In this document: positions 1 to 6,221 of the stretch, in pieces
How the letters are laid out: each line of letters opens with the position of its first letter
Numbering within the stretch: the first letter of the stretch is position 1
NCBI GenBank assembly: GCA_002687025.1
Contig: NYZG01000378.1
Coordinates: 1 to 6,730, forward strand
Length of the DNA stretch: 6,730 nt
Origin: Candidatus Poribacteria bacterium
Lineage (GTDB): Bacteria; Poribacteria; WGA-4E; GCA-2687025
Direction: 5' to 3'
Translations under genes and position numbers: made by a program
The notes under the pieces: generated by a model
What the model was told of the DNA's origin: nothing
The model's database searches: none
Seen by the model: the letters and a program-made list of their open reading frames with translations, nothing else

Positions 1-8
1 ACCACCCG

Positions 9-1997
9 ATGCCGTTCCCCCATATCCGCGCCTCCGCAATCGCCTTGCTCGTGGTCATGGCCGCGGTCTGCCGGCCTGCCGGGGCACAGGGCCTTCTTTC
101 CAGTGGGGCCGCTGACAAAGTGGTGGTGTCCGTGGCTGCGCGTCCATCGCCCGCGCGCGTAGGCGAGATGCTCGAGGTCAGCGTGACAGTGGCGATCGAC
201 CCGGGCTGGCACATCTACTCGATGACCCGGTCGGCGGCGGAGACTGCCCCGCAACCCACCGAGATGGCCCTCGACGGGCCCGGCCTGAGGGCCGTGGGCG
301 TGGCTCGTCAGCCGGCTCCGTTAAGCAAGATGGACGACACGTTCGGTATGGTGGTCGAGTCGTTCGAGGACGAGGTGACCTTCACGCAGACGATGCTTGT
401 CACCGACGCGGCCTCTCTCGGCTCGACCGAGATAACCGCGACCGTACGGTTCATGGCGTGTGACGACCGCGTCTGCCTGCCTCCGACCACGGTCGACGCG
501 GCCGGCCTGTTGACGGTCGCGGCCGGGCCATCGCGGGCCGAGTACCGGCCGGCGATGGCCCGGTCGTCGTCGCGCGATACAAGGCCTGCGGCCAGCAGCA
601 TTGACGATGCGCGCGCCAAGGGATTCCTGGCGTATCTGGGCTTTGCCGTTTCGATGGGGTTCCTCGCCCTGCTGACGCCCTGCGTGTTCCCGATGATCCC
701 GATCACGGTGTCGTTCTTCACGAAGAAGGAAGGGCTCACCAGGTCTCAGGGCCTGGCGCAGGCGGTGATCTACTGCGTGGGCATCATGGCGACCTTCACG
801 GCGCTGGGCATCCTTCTCGCCGTCCTATTCGGCGCGGCGAGTATCCAGGGCGTGGCGGCGAACGTCTGGGTCAACCTGGCGATCGCGACTGTGTTCGTCG
901 TGTTCGCGCTGAACCTGTTCGGAGCGTTCGAGATCCGCGTGCCATACAAGCTCCTCGGCTTCCTGGGCGCGCGATCAGGTCAGGGCGCCGGGACCGTGGG
1001 CACGGTCCTCATGGGCCTGACCTTCTCGCTGACGTCGTTTACGTGCACGGTGCCATTCGTGGGCACGGTCCTGGTCGCCGCGACGAAGGGCGAGCTGTTC
1101 TGGTCCATCACCGGCATGCTCGGGTTCTCCGCGGCGTTCGCATCGCCGTTCTTCCTCCTGGCCCTGTTTCCGCAGCTCCTGGCGTCTCTGCCGAAGTCAG
1201 GTGGGTGGCTGAATTCGGTCAAGGTGATGATGGGCTTCCTGGAGCTCGCGGCAGCGATGAAATTCGTCAGCAACATCGACCTCGTCATGGACTGGGGCGT
1301 GATGCCGCGCGAGCTGTTCCTCGCGGGCTGGATCGCGATCGCCGCGGTGGCGGGCTATTACCTGCTCGGGAAGTTCCGTCTGCCTCACGACACGCCGACC
1401 GAGGGCGTGGGCGTGCCTCGGCTGATGTTCAGCATCGCGTCGTTCTCGGCCGCGATCTATCTTGCGACCGGGCTGTTCGGGCAGCCGCTGGGCGAGCTGG
1501 ACGCCTTCCTGCCGCCGTACGCGCTGGCCGACTCGGGACAGGCGACGGTCGCGACGGACGCGAAGGCGGGCGCCCACGCCTCGTGGCTACAGTCGTACCC
1601 CGAGGCGCTTGCCGAGGCGGGCCGTAGCGGCCGCCCTATCTTCATCGATTTCACGGGGATCACGTGCACGAATTGCCGCCTCATGGAGAAGACGATCTTC
1701 GCGCGCGCGGACGTCCAGGAGATCTTCGCGGAGTACGTCGTGGTGCAGCTGTGGACGGACAAGCCGACTCCCGAGTCGACGGCGAACCAGGAGATGCAGC
1801 AGACGCGGTTCGGCACGGTGGCGCTCCCGTATTACGCGCTTATGACGCCGGACGACATCGTCATCGACACGTTCGAGGGATTCACGCGCGACGCGGAGGC
1901 GTTCAAGGCATTCCTGCGCGGCGGGCTGACGGGCGCCGGCTCGGCCGCGCGGACGCCTGCGACGGAGGGAGTCGCGCGTGCCTTGCCCCGATCCTGA
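9..1997 (+). CDS. dsbD: DsbD-type thiol:disulfide interchange protein (cytochrome c biogenesis-type transmembrane electron carrier)
   Basis: This inner-membrane protein passes electrons from cytoplasmic thioredoxin across the membrane to periplasmic disulfide-bonded partners such as isomerases and cytochrome c maturation thioredoxins. All three family modules are visible in 662 residues. A signal peptide covers about 1-26, with probable cleavage after AGA. The periplasmic N-terminal immunoglobulin-like domain (about 35-172) carries the redox pair Cys151 and Cys156 in ACDDRVCLPP. About eight membrane segments span 206-491, with Cys225 in TPCVFPMIP and Cys346 in SFTCTVPF matching the paired membrane cysteines of E. 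coli DsbD. The C-terminal thioredoxin-like domain (about 523-640) has a CTNC motif at 553-556. No redox cysteine is missing, so the protein should be functional. The ATG lies directly before the signal peptide; only 8 bases precede it, so no ribosome site can be judged and an upstream operon partner is possible. The last 20 nt overlap the methyltransferase gene. Family assignment is firm; the physiological partners are unknown. Confidence 0.95.
   Translation: MPFPHIRASAIALLVVMAAVCRPAGAQGLLSSGAADKVVVSVAARPSPARVGEMLEVSVTVAIDPGWHIYSMTRSAAETAPQPTEMALDGPGLRAVGVARQPAPLSKMDDTFGMVVESFEDEVTFTQTMLVTDAASLGSTEITATVRFMACDDRVCLPPTTVDAAGLLTVAAGPSRAEYRPAMARSSSRDTRPAASSIDDARAKGFLAYLGFAVSMGFLALLTPCVFPMIPITVSFFTKKEGLTRSQGLAQAVIYCVGIMATFTALGILLAVLFGAASIQGVAANVWVNLAIATVFVVFALNLFGAFEIRVPYKLLGFLGARSGQGAGTVGTVLMGLTFSLTSFTCTVPFVGTVLVAATKGELFWSITGMLGFSAAFASPFFLLALFPQLLASLPKSGGWLNSVKVMMGFLELAAAMKFVSNIDLVMDWGVMPRELFLAGWIAIAAVAGYYLLGKFRLPHDTPTEGVGVPRLMFSIASFSAAIYLATGLFGQPLGELDAFLPPYALADSGQATVATDAKAGAHASWLQSYPEALAEAGRSGRPIFIDFTGITCTNCRLMEKTIFARADVQEIFAEYVVVQLWTDKPTPESTANQEMQQTRFGTVALPYYALMTPDDIVIDTFEGFTRDAEAFKAFLRGGLTGAGSAARTPATEGVARALPRS
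1964..1971 (+). promoter_or_regulatory. Ribosome binding site of the methyltransferase gene
   Basis: GGAGGGAG lies inside the end of the dsbD-like coding region, 6 nt before the GTG at 1978. It is a strong Shine-Dalgarno match and decides the GTG start, which implies translational coupling to the upstream gene. Confidence 0.75.
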
Positions 1998-2790
1998 CGT
2001 CGTGCGCGCAGAATACGCGAAGTCCGACTCCCTGCGGGTGCGTCTCGACACGCACCGGCTGTACTCCGAACGCGCCGACGACCTGGACCGACGCTGCCGC
2101 GTTCTGATGGGCCTGTCGGGAGGCGAATCGATCTTGGGCGTCGGGCCGGGGCCCGGCCGGTTCGAAGCGCATCTGCGGGCCGCTGGGCATCGCGGGTTCC
2201 TCGTCGGCGTCGACTCCTCATTCGGCATGGCGGCCGAGGCCGCCGGGAGCGTGGGTTCGGCGAGGTGGGCGGTCGGCGACGCGCAAGCGCTGCCCGTGCG
2301 GTCGGGCTACTTCGACTGGGTGGCCGCACGCCACATGCTCTACCACGTGCGCGACATCCCCGTCGCACTGCGCGAACTGCGGCGGGCAGTCCGGCGCGAT
2401 GGCGCGGTCCTGATAACAACGAACGGCGCGGATTCGCTACCGGTCTTGCGCGGCCTGCGTCGGGAAGCCGGCGAGGCGTTCGGTCTCCCTGCTCCCGGCG
2501 GCGGCGCGGGTGGGTCGTTCTCGACAGCGACTGCGCCCGAGCTGTTGGGGGCCGCATTCCCTCACGTCGAGGAGACGGTGTGCGAAAACGCACTCCGATT
2601 CGACGACCCCGCGCCGGCCGTGCGGTACATCGAGTCCACCTTCACGCTGGGCGGCGTCGGGGAGGACGCTGAGTTGCGCGCGGCCCTTCGGGCGTGGCTG
2701 CTGTGCGCCGTCGCACGGGCGGTAGCGGCCGGCGGCGGTGTCTTGCGCGACCCCAAGTACGTGGCGTTCTACGTGGCCCGCAAGGTGTGA
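1978..2790 (+). CDS. Class I SAM-dependent methyltransferase (Methyltransf_11/UbiE-like fold), substrate unknown
   Basis: This 270-residue, probably cytoplasmic enzyme should transfer a methyl group from S-adenosylmethionine. Motif I is seen at about 52-60 as ILGVGPGPG. The acidic end of strand 2 is Asp79 in VGVDSS. The motif II region runs through GDAQALPV (about 100-107) and DWVAARHMLYHV (about 113-124), followed by a helix and strand (RELRRAV, then GAVLITTNG) typical of Methyltransf_11 proteins. The C-terminal part (about 180-265) is less conserved and probably forms the substrate lid. The GTG start at 1978 is supported by a strong ribosome site at 1964-1971. The 20 nt overlap with the dsbD-like gene implies a common transcript. 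That neighbour does not reveal the substrate; small molecule, lipid/quinone or protein all remain possible. The gene ends 5 bp before the convergent murQ. The fold is certain, the role open. Confidence 0.88.
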   Translation: MPCPDPDVVRAEYAKSDSLRVRLDTHRLYSERADDLDRRCRVLMGLSGGESILGVGPGPGRFEAHLRAAGHRGFLVGVDSSFGMAAEAAGSVGSARWAVGDAQALPVRSGYFDWVAARHMLYHVRDIPVALRELRRAVRRDGAVLITTNGADSLPVLRGLRREAGEAFGLPAPGGGAGGSFSTATAPELLGAAFPHVEETVCENALRFDDPAPAVRYIESTFTLGGVGEDAELRAALRAWLLCAVARAVAAGGGVLRDPKYVAFYVARKV

Positions 2791-2795
2791 CACGG

Positions 2796-3722
2796 CTATG
2801 CGTCGTGTGGGCCGGCGGGCGTTTGGTCCAACGCAGACCGCAGCGAGCCGTTAGCGGCGGCGAGGGTCGCGCGGGCCTCATCGTACGTAAGGCCTCGGCG
2901 GAGGGCGAGGGCCGCGACTTTGACATCGCCATCCGCGGAGTCAAGCGCGCCTTCGGCCGCCGCTGCATCGACACGGCCGATCTCGGACACGAGTGAGACG
3001 CCACGGCCGCGGAGCTTCTGGTTCACCGGCTTCACGTCGACCATGCGATTCCCGTAGACCTTGCCGAGAAGGACCATCGCGCCGGTAGACACCTGGTTGA
3101 GCACCAGCTTCGTCGCCGTACCGGCTTTGAGGCGCGTCGACCCGGATATCACCTCCGGCCCGACGAGCGGCGTCAGGAACAGGTCGACGTACTCCGCCAC
3201 GTCGTCCCTCGGCGGCGTGCACGACAGCAGCACCGTCTTCGCGGAACGCCCGCGGGCCTTTCGAAGCGCGGCAAGGACGTAGGGCGTTCTCCCGCTAGCC
3301 GCGATGCCGAGGACCACGTCCCGGTGGCAGACGTCGTGGTCCGCCATCGCGCCGGCGCCGGCGTCGACATCGTCCTCCGCGCCCTCCGCGGAGGTCCTCA
3401 GGGCGCCGTCTCCGCCCGCGATTATCCCTACAACGCTGGATGGCTCGGCGCCGAACGTCGGAGGACACTCGGACGCGTCCAACACGCCCAACCGCCCGCT
3501 AGTGCCTGCCCCGACATAGAGCAGCCGCCCGCCGGCTCGCAACGCGGCCGCTACCCACTCGACCGCCCGCGCGACGTCGTCCGCGATGGCGACGGTCGCC
3601 TCGACCGCACGCCGGTCCTCCGCGGCGAAGAGCCGGACGATGTCGCTCGCCGACAGGGCGTCTATGCCGGCCGACCGCGGGTTATGCTGCTCCGTAAGCG
3701 TGGGCGTCGACTCAGCTGACAT
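2796..3722 (-). CDS. murQ: N-acetylmuramic acid 6-phosphate etherase MurQ
   Basis: MurQ cleaves the lactyl ether of MurNAc-6-phosphate, giving GlcNAc-6-phosphate and D-lactate, in cytoplasmic recycling of peptidoglycan sugars. The product is 308 residues, close to E. coli MurQ (298). It is a SIS-domain protein with the family signature at about 69-91, GAGTSGRLGVLDASECPPTF. Glu85 in DASECPPT matches the catalytic acid/base Glu83 of E. coli, and Glu116 in EGAED probably matches the second key glutamate, Glu114. Further family blocks are GIAASGRTPYV, GSTRLKAGTATKLVLN and GNRMVDV. A longer frame opens at 3797, but 3722 is preferred because AGGAG sits 7 nt upstream and the MurQ N-terminal block (TEQHNPRSAGIDALS) follows at once. 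The start overlaps the end of the kinase gene by 11 nt, indicating translational coupling. It is the last gene of the operon, with no obvious intrinsic terminator before the convergent methyltransferase gene. Confidence 0.95.
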   Translation of the reverse strand: MSAESTPTLTEQHNPRSAGIDALSASDIVRLFAAEDRRAVEATVAIADDVARAVEWVAAALRAGGRLLYVGAGTSGRLGVLDASECPPTFGAEPSSVVGIIAGGDGALRTSAEGAEDDVDAGAGAMADHDVCHRDVVLGIAASGRTPYVLAALRKARGRSAKTVLLSCTPPRDDVAEYVDLFLTPLVGPEVISGSTRLKAGTATKLVLNQVSTGAMVLLGKVYGNRMVDVKPVNQKLRGRGVSLVSEIGRVDAAAAEGALDSADGDVKVAALALRRGLTYDEARATLAAANGSLRSALDQTPAGPHDA

Positions 3723-4662
3723 GTACGCGCTCCTGTTCCACGAGCTCCCGTGCCATGAGAACGGCTCCCCACGCGCCATCTGCCGACGGCAGCTCAATGC
3801 GCGCGTCGGGCCGCCACTCCAGGACCGCAGATGCGACCTGACGCCGGAAAGACTCGTTGCACTCGAGCAGGCTGCCGCTCAGCACAACCACCGGCTGAGA
3901 TGCGAGACCCAGCTTCGCGCCCACGGCCGCCACGAGGGCGGCGAGATCGCGCGCGGCGGACGCCACGATCGAGACGGCGGCGGCATCGCCGTTCGCCGAG
4001 GCCGCCAATGCGGCGGGCGCCAGCGCGGCGATGTCAGCCTTCGACGCCGTAGCAGCCCACGGAACGAGGCCCTCAATGTCCACGCCTAGCGCGGGCAGGA
4101 CGGTGTCGGCGAGGGGTGTGCGGTCCGCCCGGCCGTCCGCCTGGCGGACCACCGCGCGTAGCGCCGCGAGGCCGATGGCGTAGCCGCTGCCGGCGTCGTC
4201 GAGGACGTGGCCCCACCCTCCGGCGCGCGCTTCGCTGCCGTCGCCATCTCTCCCGTAGCACATGGAGCCGGTACCGGCGATCACGAGAATCCCCGGGGAG
4301 CCCCCGGTCGCCCCGTGGAGGGCTACTCGGGCGTCCGTGGCGACGACCAAGGGGCAGCTGAACCCCGCCGAGGCGGCGAGCTCGCGTAGCCGACGGGCCT
4401 CGGCCGGCCTCCCGGCTCCCGCCATGCCCAAGACCGTGGCGGCCACGTCACGGCCGGAGGCCCCGAAGGCGGACAGCTCGCCCGCCAGCTTGCGCAGGTT
4501 CCTCGCGACGGCTCGGCCGTCTGCCGCGTGCAGGTTCGTGGGGCCAACGACCGCGCGTCGCGCCTCCGGCCCATCGAGGCCTGCTAGGACGCCGACGGTC
4601 TTCGTCGCGCCGCCGTCCACGCCTATTACGAACGGGCCGCCTTGGTCTCTGACCGTGAGCAC
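3712..4662 (-). CDS. BadF/BadG/BcrA/BcrD-family amino-sugar kinase, probably MurNAc/GlcNAc kinase (MurK-like)
   Basis: This 316-residue cytoplasmic kinase has the ASKHA (actin/hexokinase) fold of the BadF/BadG family, which includes eukaryotic GlcNAc kinase and MurK of Clostridium acetobutylicum. The first phosphate-binding loop is IGVDGGATKT at about 13-22. TDA at 109-111 has Asp110 at the place of the catalytic aspartate of human GlcNAc kinase. The second phosphate loop is IAGTGSMCYG (128-137). The family block GGWGHVLDDAGSGYAIG is at 148-164, where the more usual GDEGS reads DDAGS. An adenosine-motif-like VVVLSGSLL lies near the C-terminus. The GTG start at 4662 is backed by GGAAAGG 7 nt upstream. 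The 11 nt overlap with murQ suggests the product is MurNAc-6-phosphate, the MurQ substrate. That specificity is inferred; GlcNAc, or both sugars, are alternatives. The thiamine-binding protein gene ends 19 bp upstream. Confidence 0.88.
   Translation of the reverse strand: MLTVRDQGGPFVIGVDGGATKTVGVLAGLDGPEARRAVVGPTNLHAADGRAVARNLRKLAGELSAFGASGRDVAATVLGMAGAGRPAEARRLRELAASAGFSCPLVVATDARVALHGATGGSPGILVIAGTGSMCYGRDGDGSEARAGGWGHVLDDAGSGYAIGLAALRAVVRQADGRADRTPLADTVLPALGVDIEGLVPWAATASKADIAALAPAALAASANGDAAAVSIVASAARDLAALVAAVGAKLGLASQPVVVLSGSLLECNESFRRQVASAVLEWRPDARIELPSADGAWGAVLMARELVEQERVHVS
3730..3734 (-). promoter_or_regulatory. Ribosome binding site fixing the murQ start
   Basis: On the minus strand AGGAG lies 7 nt before the ATG at 3722, inside the 3' end of the kinase gene. 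It supports the 308-residue MurQ over the version extended to 3797. Confidence 0.8.
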
Positions 4663-4669
4663 TGCGCAG

Positions 4670-4676
4670 CCTTTCC
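4670..4676 (-). promoter_or_regulatory. Ribosome binding site of the amino-sugar kinase gene
   Basis: On the minus strand GGAAAGG lies 7 nt before the GTG at 4662, in the 19 bp gap after the thiamine-binding protein gene. It decides the GTG start. Confidence 0.7.
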
Positions 4677-4681
4677 CGAGC

Positions 4682-4981
4682 CTAGAGCGCCGCCTCGTCC
4701 ACTGCGCGTATCTTGTCCGCCATCGTCTGCGGCTTGTCCACGCGCGTACCCAGGCGAATCGTCGTGGACAGGCGCGGAGCGCCCGCGTCGTGCAACGCCT
4801 CGTGGCAGCGTCTCAGGGCCGCCATGACGTCCTCGTACGGTCCCTCCACGTTCGTGCCGTACGCGTGTAGCCGCGCGTTCAGCCCGGCCTCGGCCAGGAT
4901 GCCGTATGCCGCCGTGACGTATGTGGATACCGATGCGCCAACGCCCATCGGCACTATGCAGATGTCCGCTATGACGTGCAT
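4682..4981 (-). CDS. MTH1187/YkoF-family thiamine-binding protein (DUF77)
   Basis: This 99-residue cytoplasmic protein belongs to the MTH1187 family, small ferredoxin-like alpha/beta proteins that form tetramers; members such as the YkoF domains bind thiamine. Family features are visible: the first strand DICIVPMGVGASVSTYV (about 7-22), a helix leading into LHAYGTNVEGPYEDV (about 38-52), and the late strand STTIRLGTRVDKP (about 72-84). The length equals the usual single-domain family size. The frame stays open to an ATG at 5110, but 4981 is chosen: the family N-terminus begins there, AGGG lies 5 nt upstream, and the longer version would run into the divergent J-protein gene. It is the first gene of the operon with the kinase and murQ. 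A thiamine link to MurNAc recycling is not obvious, so it may be a carrier or sensor of thiamine or of another small ligand. Confidence 0.88.
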   Translation of the reverse strand: MHVIADICIVPMGVGASVSTYVTAAYGILAEAGLNARLHAYGTNVEGPYEDVMAALRRCHEALHDAGAPRLSTTIRLGTRVDKPQTMADKIRAVDEAAL

Positions 4982-5038
4982 GCTCGCCCTGCCTACCGTG
5001 CGCGGTGTATTCTTGTGTGTCGATCCGCCGTCGCCACC

Positions 5039-5044
5039 ATTGTA
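5039..5044 (-). promoter_or_regulatory. Probable -10 element of the thiamine-binding protein/kinase/murQ operon
   Basis: On the minus strand the hexamer reads TACAAT, 5 of 6 matches to TATAAT, and lies 57 bp before the ATG at 4981, giving an expected leader of about 50 nt. The position 17 bp upstream reads TTCCGG (5062-5067), a poor -35 that overlaps the GGAACAC repeats. The promoter may therefore need an activator. Assigned by eye only. Confidence 0.5.
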
Positions 5045-5063
5045 GCGGAGCGGGGCCCAGCCC

Positions 5064-5084
5064 GGAACACGGAACACGGAACAC
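5064..5084 (+). repeat. Three perfect tandem copies of GGAACAC
   Basis: The heptamer GGAACAC occurs at 5064-5070, 5071-5077 and 5078-5084 without a mismatch, ending 3 nt before the J-protein ATG at 5088. The GGA of the last copy lies 7 nt before that ATG and is the only Shine-Dalgarno-like sequence there. On the other strand the array (GTGTTCC repeated) lies at and just upstream of the expected -35 zone of the divergent operon. Confidence 0.9.
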
Positions 5085-5087
5085 ACG

Positions 5088-5747
5088 ATGCCCGACGACC
5101 CGTACGACACCCTCCGCGTGCGGCCGGGCGCCGACGCCGACGAAGTGCGGCGCGCCTACCGCAGACAGGCCCAAGAACGCCACCCGGACAAGGTCGCGCA
5201 TCTCGGCGACCGGGCCCGTCGGGACGCCGGGGCCCGCATGCGGGGAATCATCGGGGCGTACCGACAGCTCTCCGACGCCACGTCCCGGGCCGTCGTTGAC
5301 GACCGTCGGCGGCAGAGACGCGCGCGCAGAGCGCTGCTGGCCGTGGTGTGCGCGAGCGGCGTGTTGGTGCTCGTGACGGCCCTCACGCTCCGTCTGCTGG
5401 ACTCACGCGAGCCCGCGTCGCCGCAGGCTGCCCCGCGTGTCCGCACGACGGCGCGACACGCCTCGGACTCGGCGCTGCGCGCCATCGTACGCGCGACGGA
5501 GGACCACCCACGGGACGCGCGGGCGTGGGACCGACGGTGGCGGGCGGAGTTGGCGGCGGGCCGGGACGGCGACGCGGCGGCCTCGCTACTGCGGGCCGTG
5601 CAACTCGACCCCACGAACGTGGATCTCCACGAGCAGCGGGCCCGGCTGGCCGTGGCCACAGGGGACACGCGGGCGGCGGCAACAGAACTGACATGGTTGC
5701 GGGCAAACGGGTTCGAGGCGCGCGCCGGCCAGTTGGACGGCCGATGA
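5088..5747 (+). CDS. Membrane-anchored J-domain (DnaJ-like) protein with C-terminal TPR-like repeats
   Basis: This 219-residue protein is a class C (type III) J-domain protein: it has no Gly/Phe region or zinc domain of true DnaJ. The J domain lies at about 4-66, starting DPYDTLRV. It has helix II VRRAYRRQAQERH, the HPD motif at 32-34 needed to stimulate the Hsp70 (DnaK) ATPase, and helix III/IV ending AYRQLSD. A strongly basic stretch (73-81) precedes one membrane segment at about 82-101. By the positive-inside rule the J domain faces the cytoplasm and the rest is periplasmic. About 125-205 contains two TPR-like helical hairpins (AWDRRWRAELAAGRDGDAAA, then AVQLDPTNVDLHEQ). ATG 5088 is preferred because the J domain starts right after it, although the ribosome site is only GGA within a heptamer repeat. 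A plausible role is recruiting DnaK to a membrane complex bound through the TPRs; partners are unknown. It is convergent with the orphan gene downstream. Confidence 0.85.
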   Translation: MPDDPYDTLRVRPGADADEVRRAYRRQAQERHPDKVAHLGDRARRDAGARMRGIIGAYRQLSDATSRAVVDDRRRQRRARRALLAVVCASGVLVLVTALTLRLLDSREPASPQAAPRVRTTARHASDSALRAIVRATEDHPRDARAWDRRWRAELAAGRDGDAAASLLRAVQLDPTNVDLHEQRARLAVATGDTRAAATELTWLRANGFEARAGQLDGR

Positions 5748-5779
5748 GCTCGCAGGCGTTGGCGGGACCGTACGATGGG

Positions 5780-6202
5780 TCAGTCGACAGGTCGCAGATT
5801 CGCCTGCGTCTCGGCTTCGCCGGACGTGTCGTCGTCGGGAGTGTTGCGGTACCTGCTGTCCGGGGCCCTCTGTGCGGCGAGGACCAAGTCCTGCTCGCCG
5901 AGGAACCGGCTCACGAGGCTTCGGGGGCTCAGGATCTTCTCGGCCGTCAGCGATGGGCCGACGGTGTCGGGGCCCGCTTGGGCCATGTGGCGCACGGCGT
6001 CGGCCCTCGCCGTGCCAGCCGCGACCAGCACCTCGGCCTCGCCAGCCGCGGCCGCGGGCGACGTGGCCATTGACTCGCCCAGGGCCGACGTGAACCCCGT
6101 CGCGCCTTCCGCGCGGCGTGAGGTCGCTGCCGGCGCGTGTAGACGCTGGCGCTCCCTGATGGTCATCAGGTTTATCAGGTGCGGGTTGAGACCCACAGTC
6201 AT
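5780..6202 (-). CDS. Hypothetical protein of unrecognised family
   Basis: The 140-residue product matches no family I can name. The N-terminus (MTVGLNPHLINLM, then TIRERQRLHA) looks amphipathic. An alanine-rich part follows at about 45-75 (AAAAGEAEVLVAAGTARADAV), probably helical. The C-terminus from about 110 is polar and acidic (DDDTSGEAE) and likely disordered. There is no signal peptide, membrane segment or cysteine. Coding status is supported by strong G/C preference at third positions, an extended -10 promoter upstream (6277-6285), and GAGAGG near the ATG at 6202, though its spacing of only 2 nt is short. An internal ATG at 6166 has no ribosome site. The gene ends 32 bp from the convergent J-protein gene and is separated by 166 bp from the partial gene upstream, so it is probably transcribed alone. 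Confidence 0.6.
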   Translation of the reverse strand: MTVGLNPHLINLMTIRERQRLHAPAATSRRAEGATGFTSALGESMATSPAAAAGEAEVLVAAGTARADAVRHMAQAGPDTVGPSLTAEKILSPRSLVSRFLGEQDLVLAAQRAPDSRYRNTPDDDTSGEAETQANLRPVD

Positions 6203-6221
6203 CGCCTCTCGTAGTCACGGT

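Larger units (their letters stand above)
4982..5087. other. Divergent intergenic region between the salvage operon and the J-domain gene
   Basis: This 106 bp region separates two divergent start codons. It holds a good minus-strand -10 hexamer (5039-5044) and a triple heptamer repeat (5064-5084). The only + strand -10 candidate is TATTCT at 5008-5013 (4 of 6 matches), with no recognisable -35, so the J-protein promoter is unresolved. Confidence 0.6.

Noticed and set aside
9..90. Lipoprotein signal with Cys21 in the DsbD-type protein
   Set aside because: The residues before Cys21 (AAV) do not fit a lipobox; cleavage by signal peptidase I after AGA at 24-26 fits better.
1587..2593. Long minus-strand open frames (1587-2228 and 1832-2593) opposite the end of the dsbD-like gene and the methyltransferase gene
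   Set aside because: Their products are arginine- and proline-rich low-complexity strings, typical of antisense frames in GC-rich DNA; the + strand genes carry clear family motifs.
2790..2808. ACACG...CGTGT hairpin at the methyltransferase/murQ junction as a bidirectional terminator
   Set aside because: The stem is only 5 bp with an 8 nt loop and has no T-run on either side.
3723..3797. A 25-residue N-terminal extension of MurQ from an ATG at 3797
   Set aside because: It lies wholly within the kinase coding region, is not MurQ-like, and the start at 3722 has an AGGAG at the right distance.
5008..5013. TATTCT as the -10 element of the J-protein gene
   Set aside because: Only 4 of 6 bases match and there is no -35 or extended -10 element, so I do not call a promoter.
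4982..5110. A longer thiamine-binding protein starting at 5110
   Set aside because: It would overlap the divergent J-protein start, the added residues do not resemble the family, and the family N-terminus begins at 4981.
5348..6073. A + strand open frame of 241 codons across the J-protein and orphan genes
   Set aside because: It is Gly/Arg-rich without motifs, overlaps the J-protein gene in another frame and the orphan gene on the other strand, and has no ribosome site that I can see.
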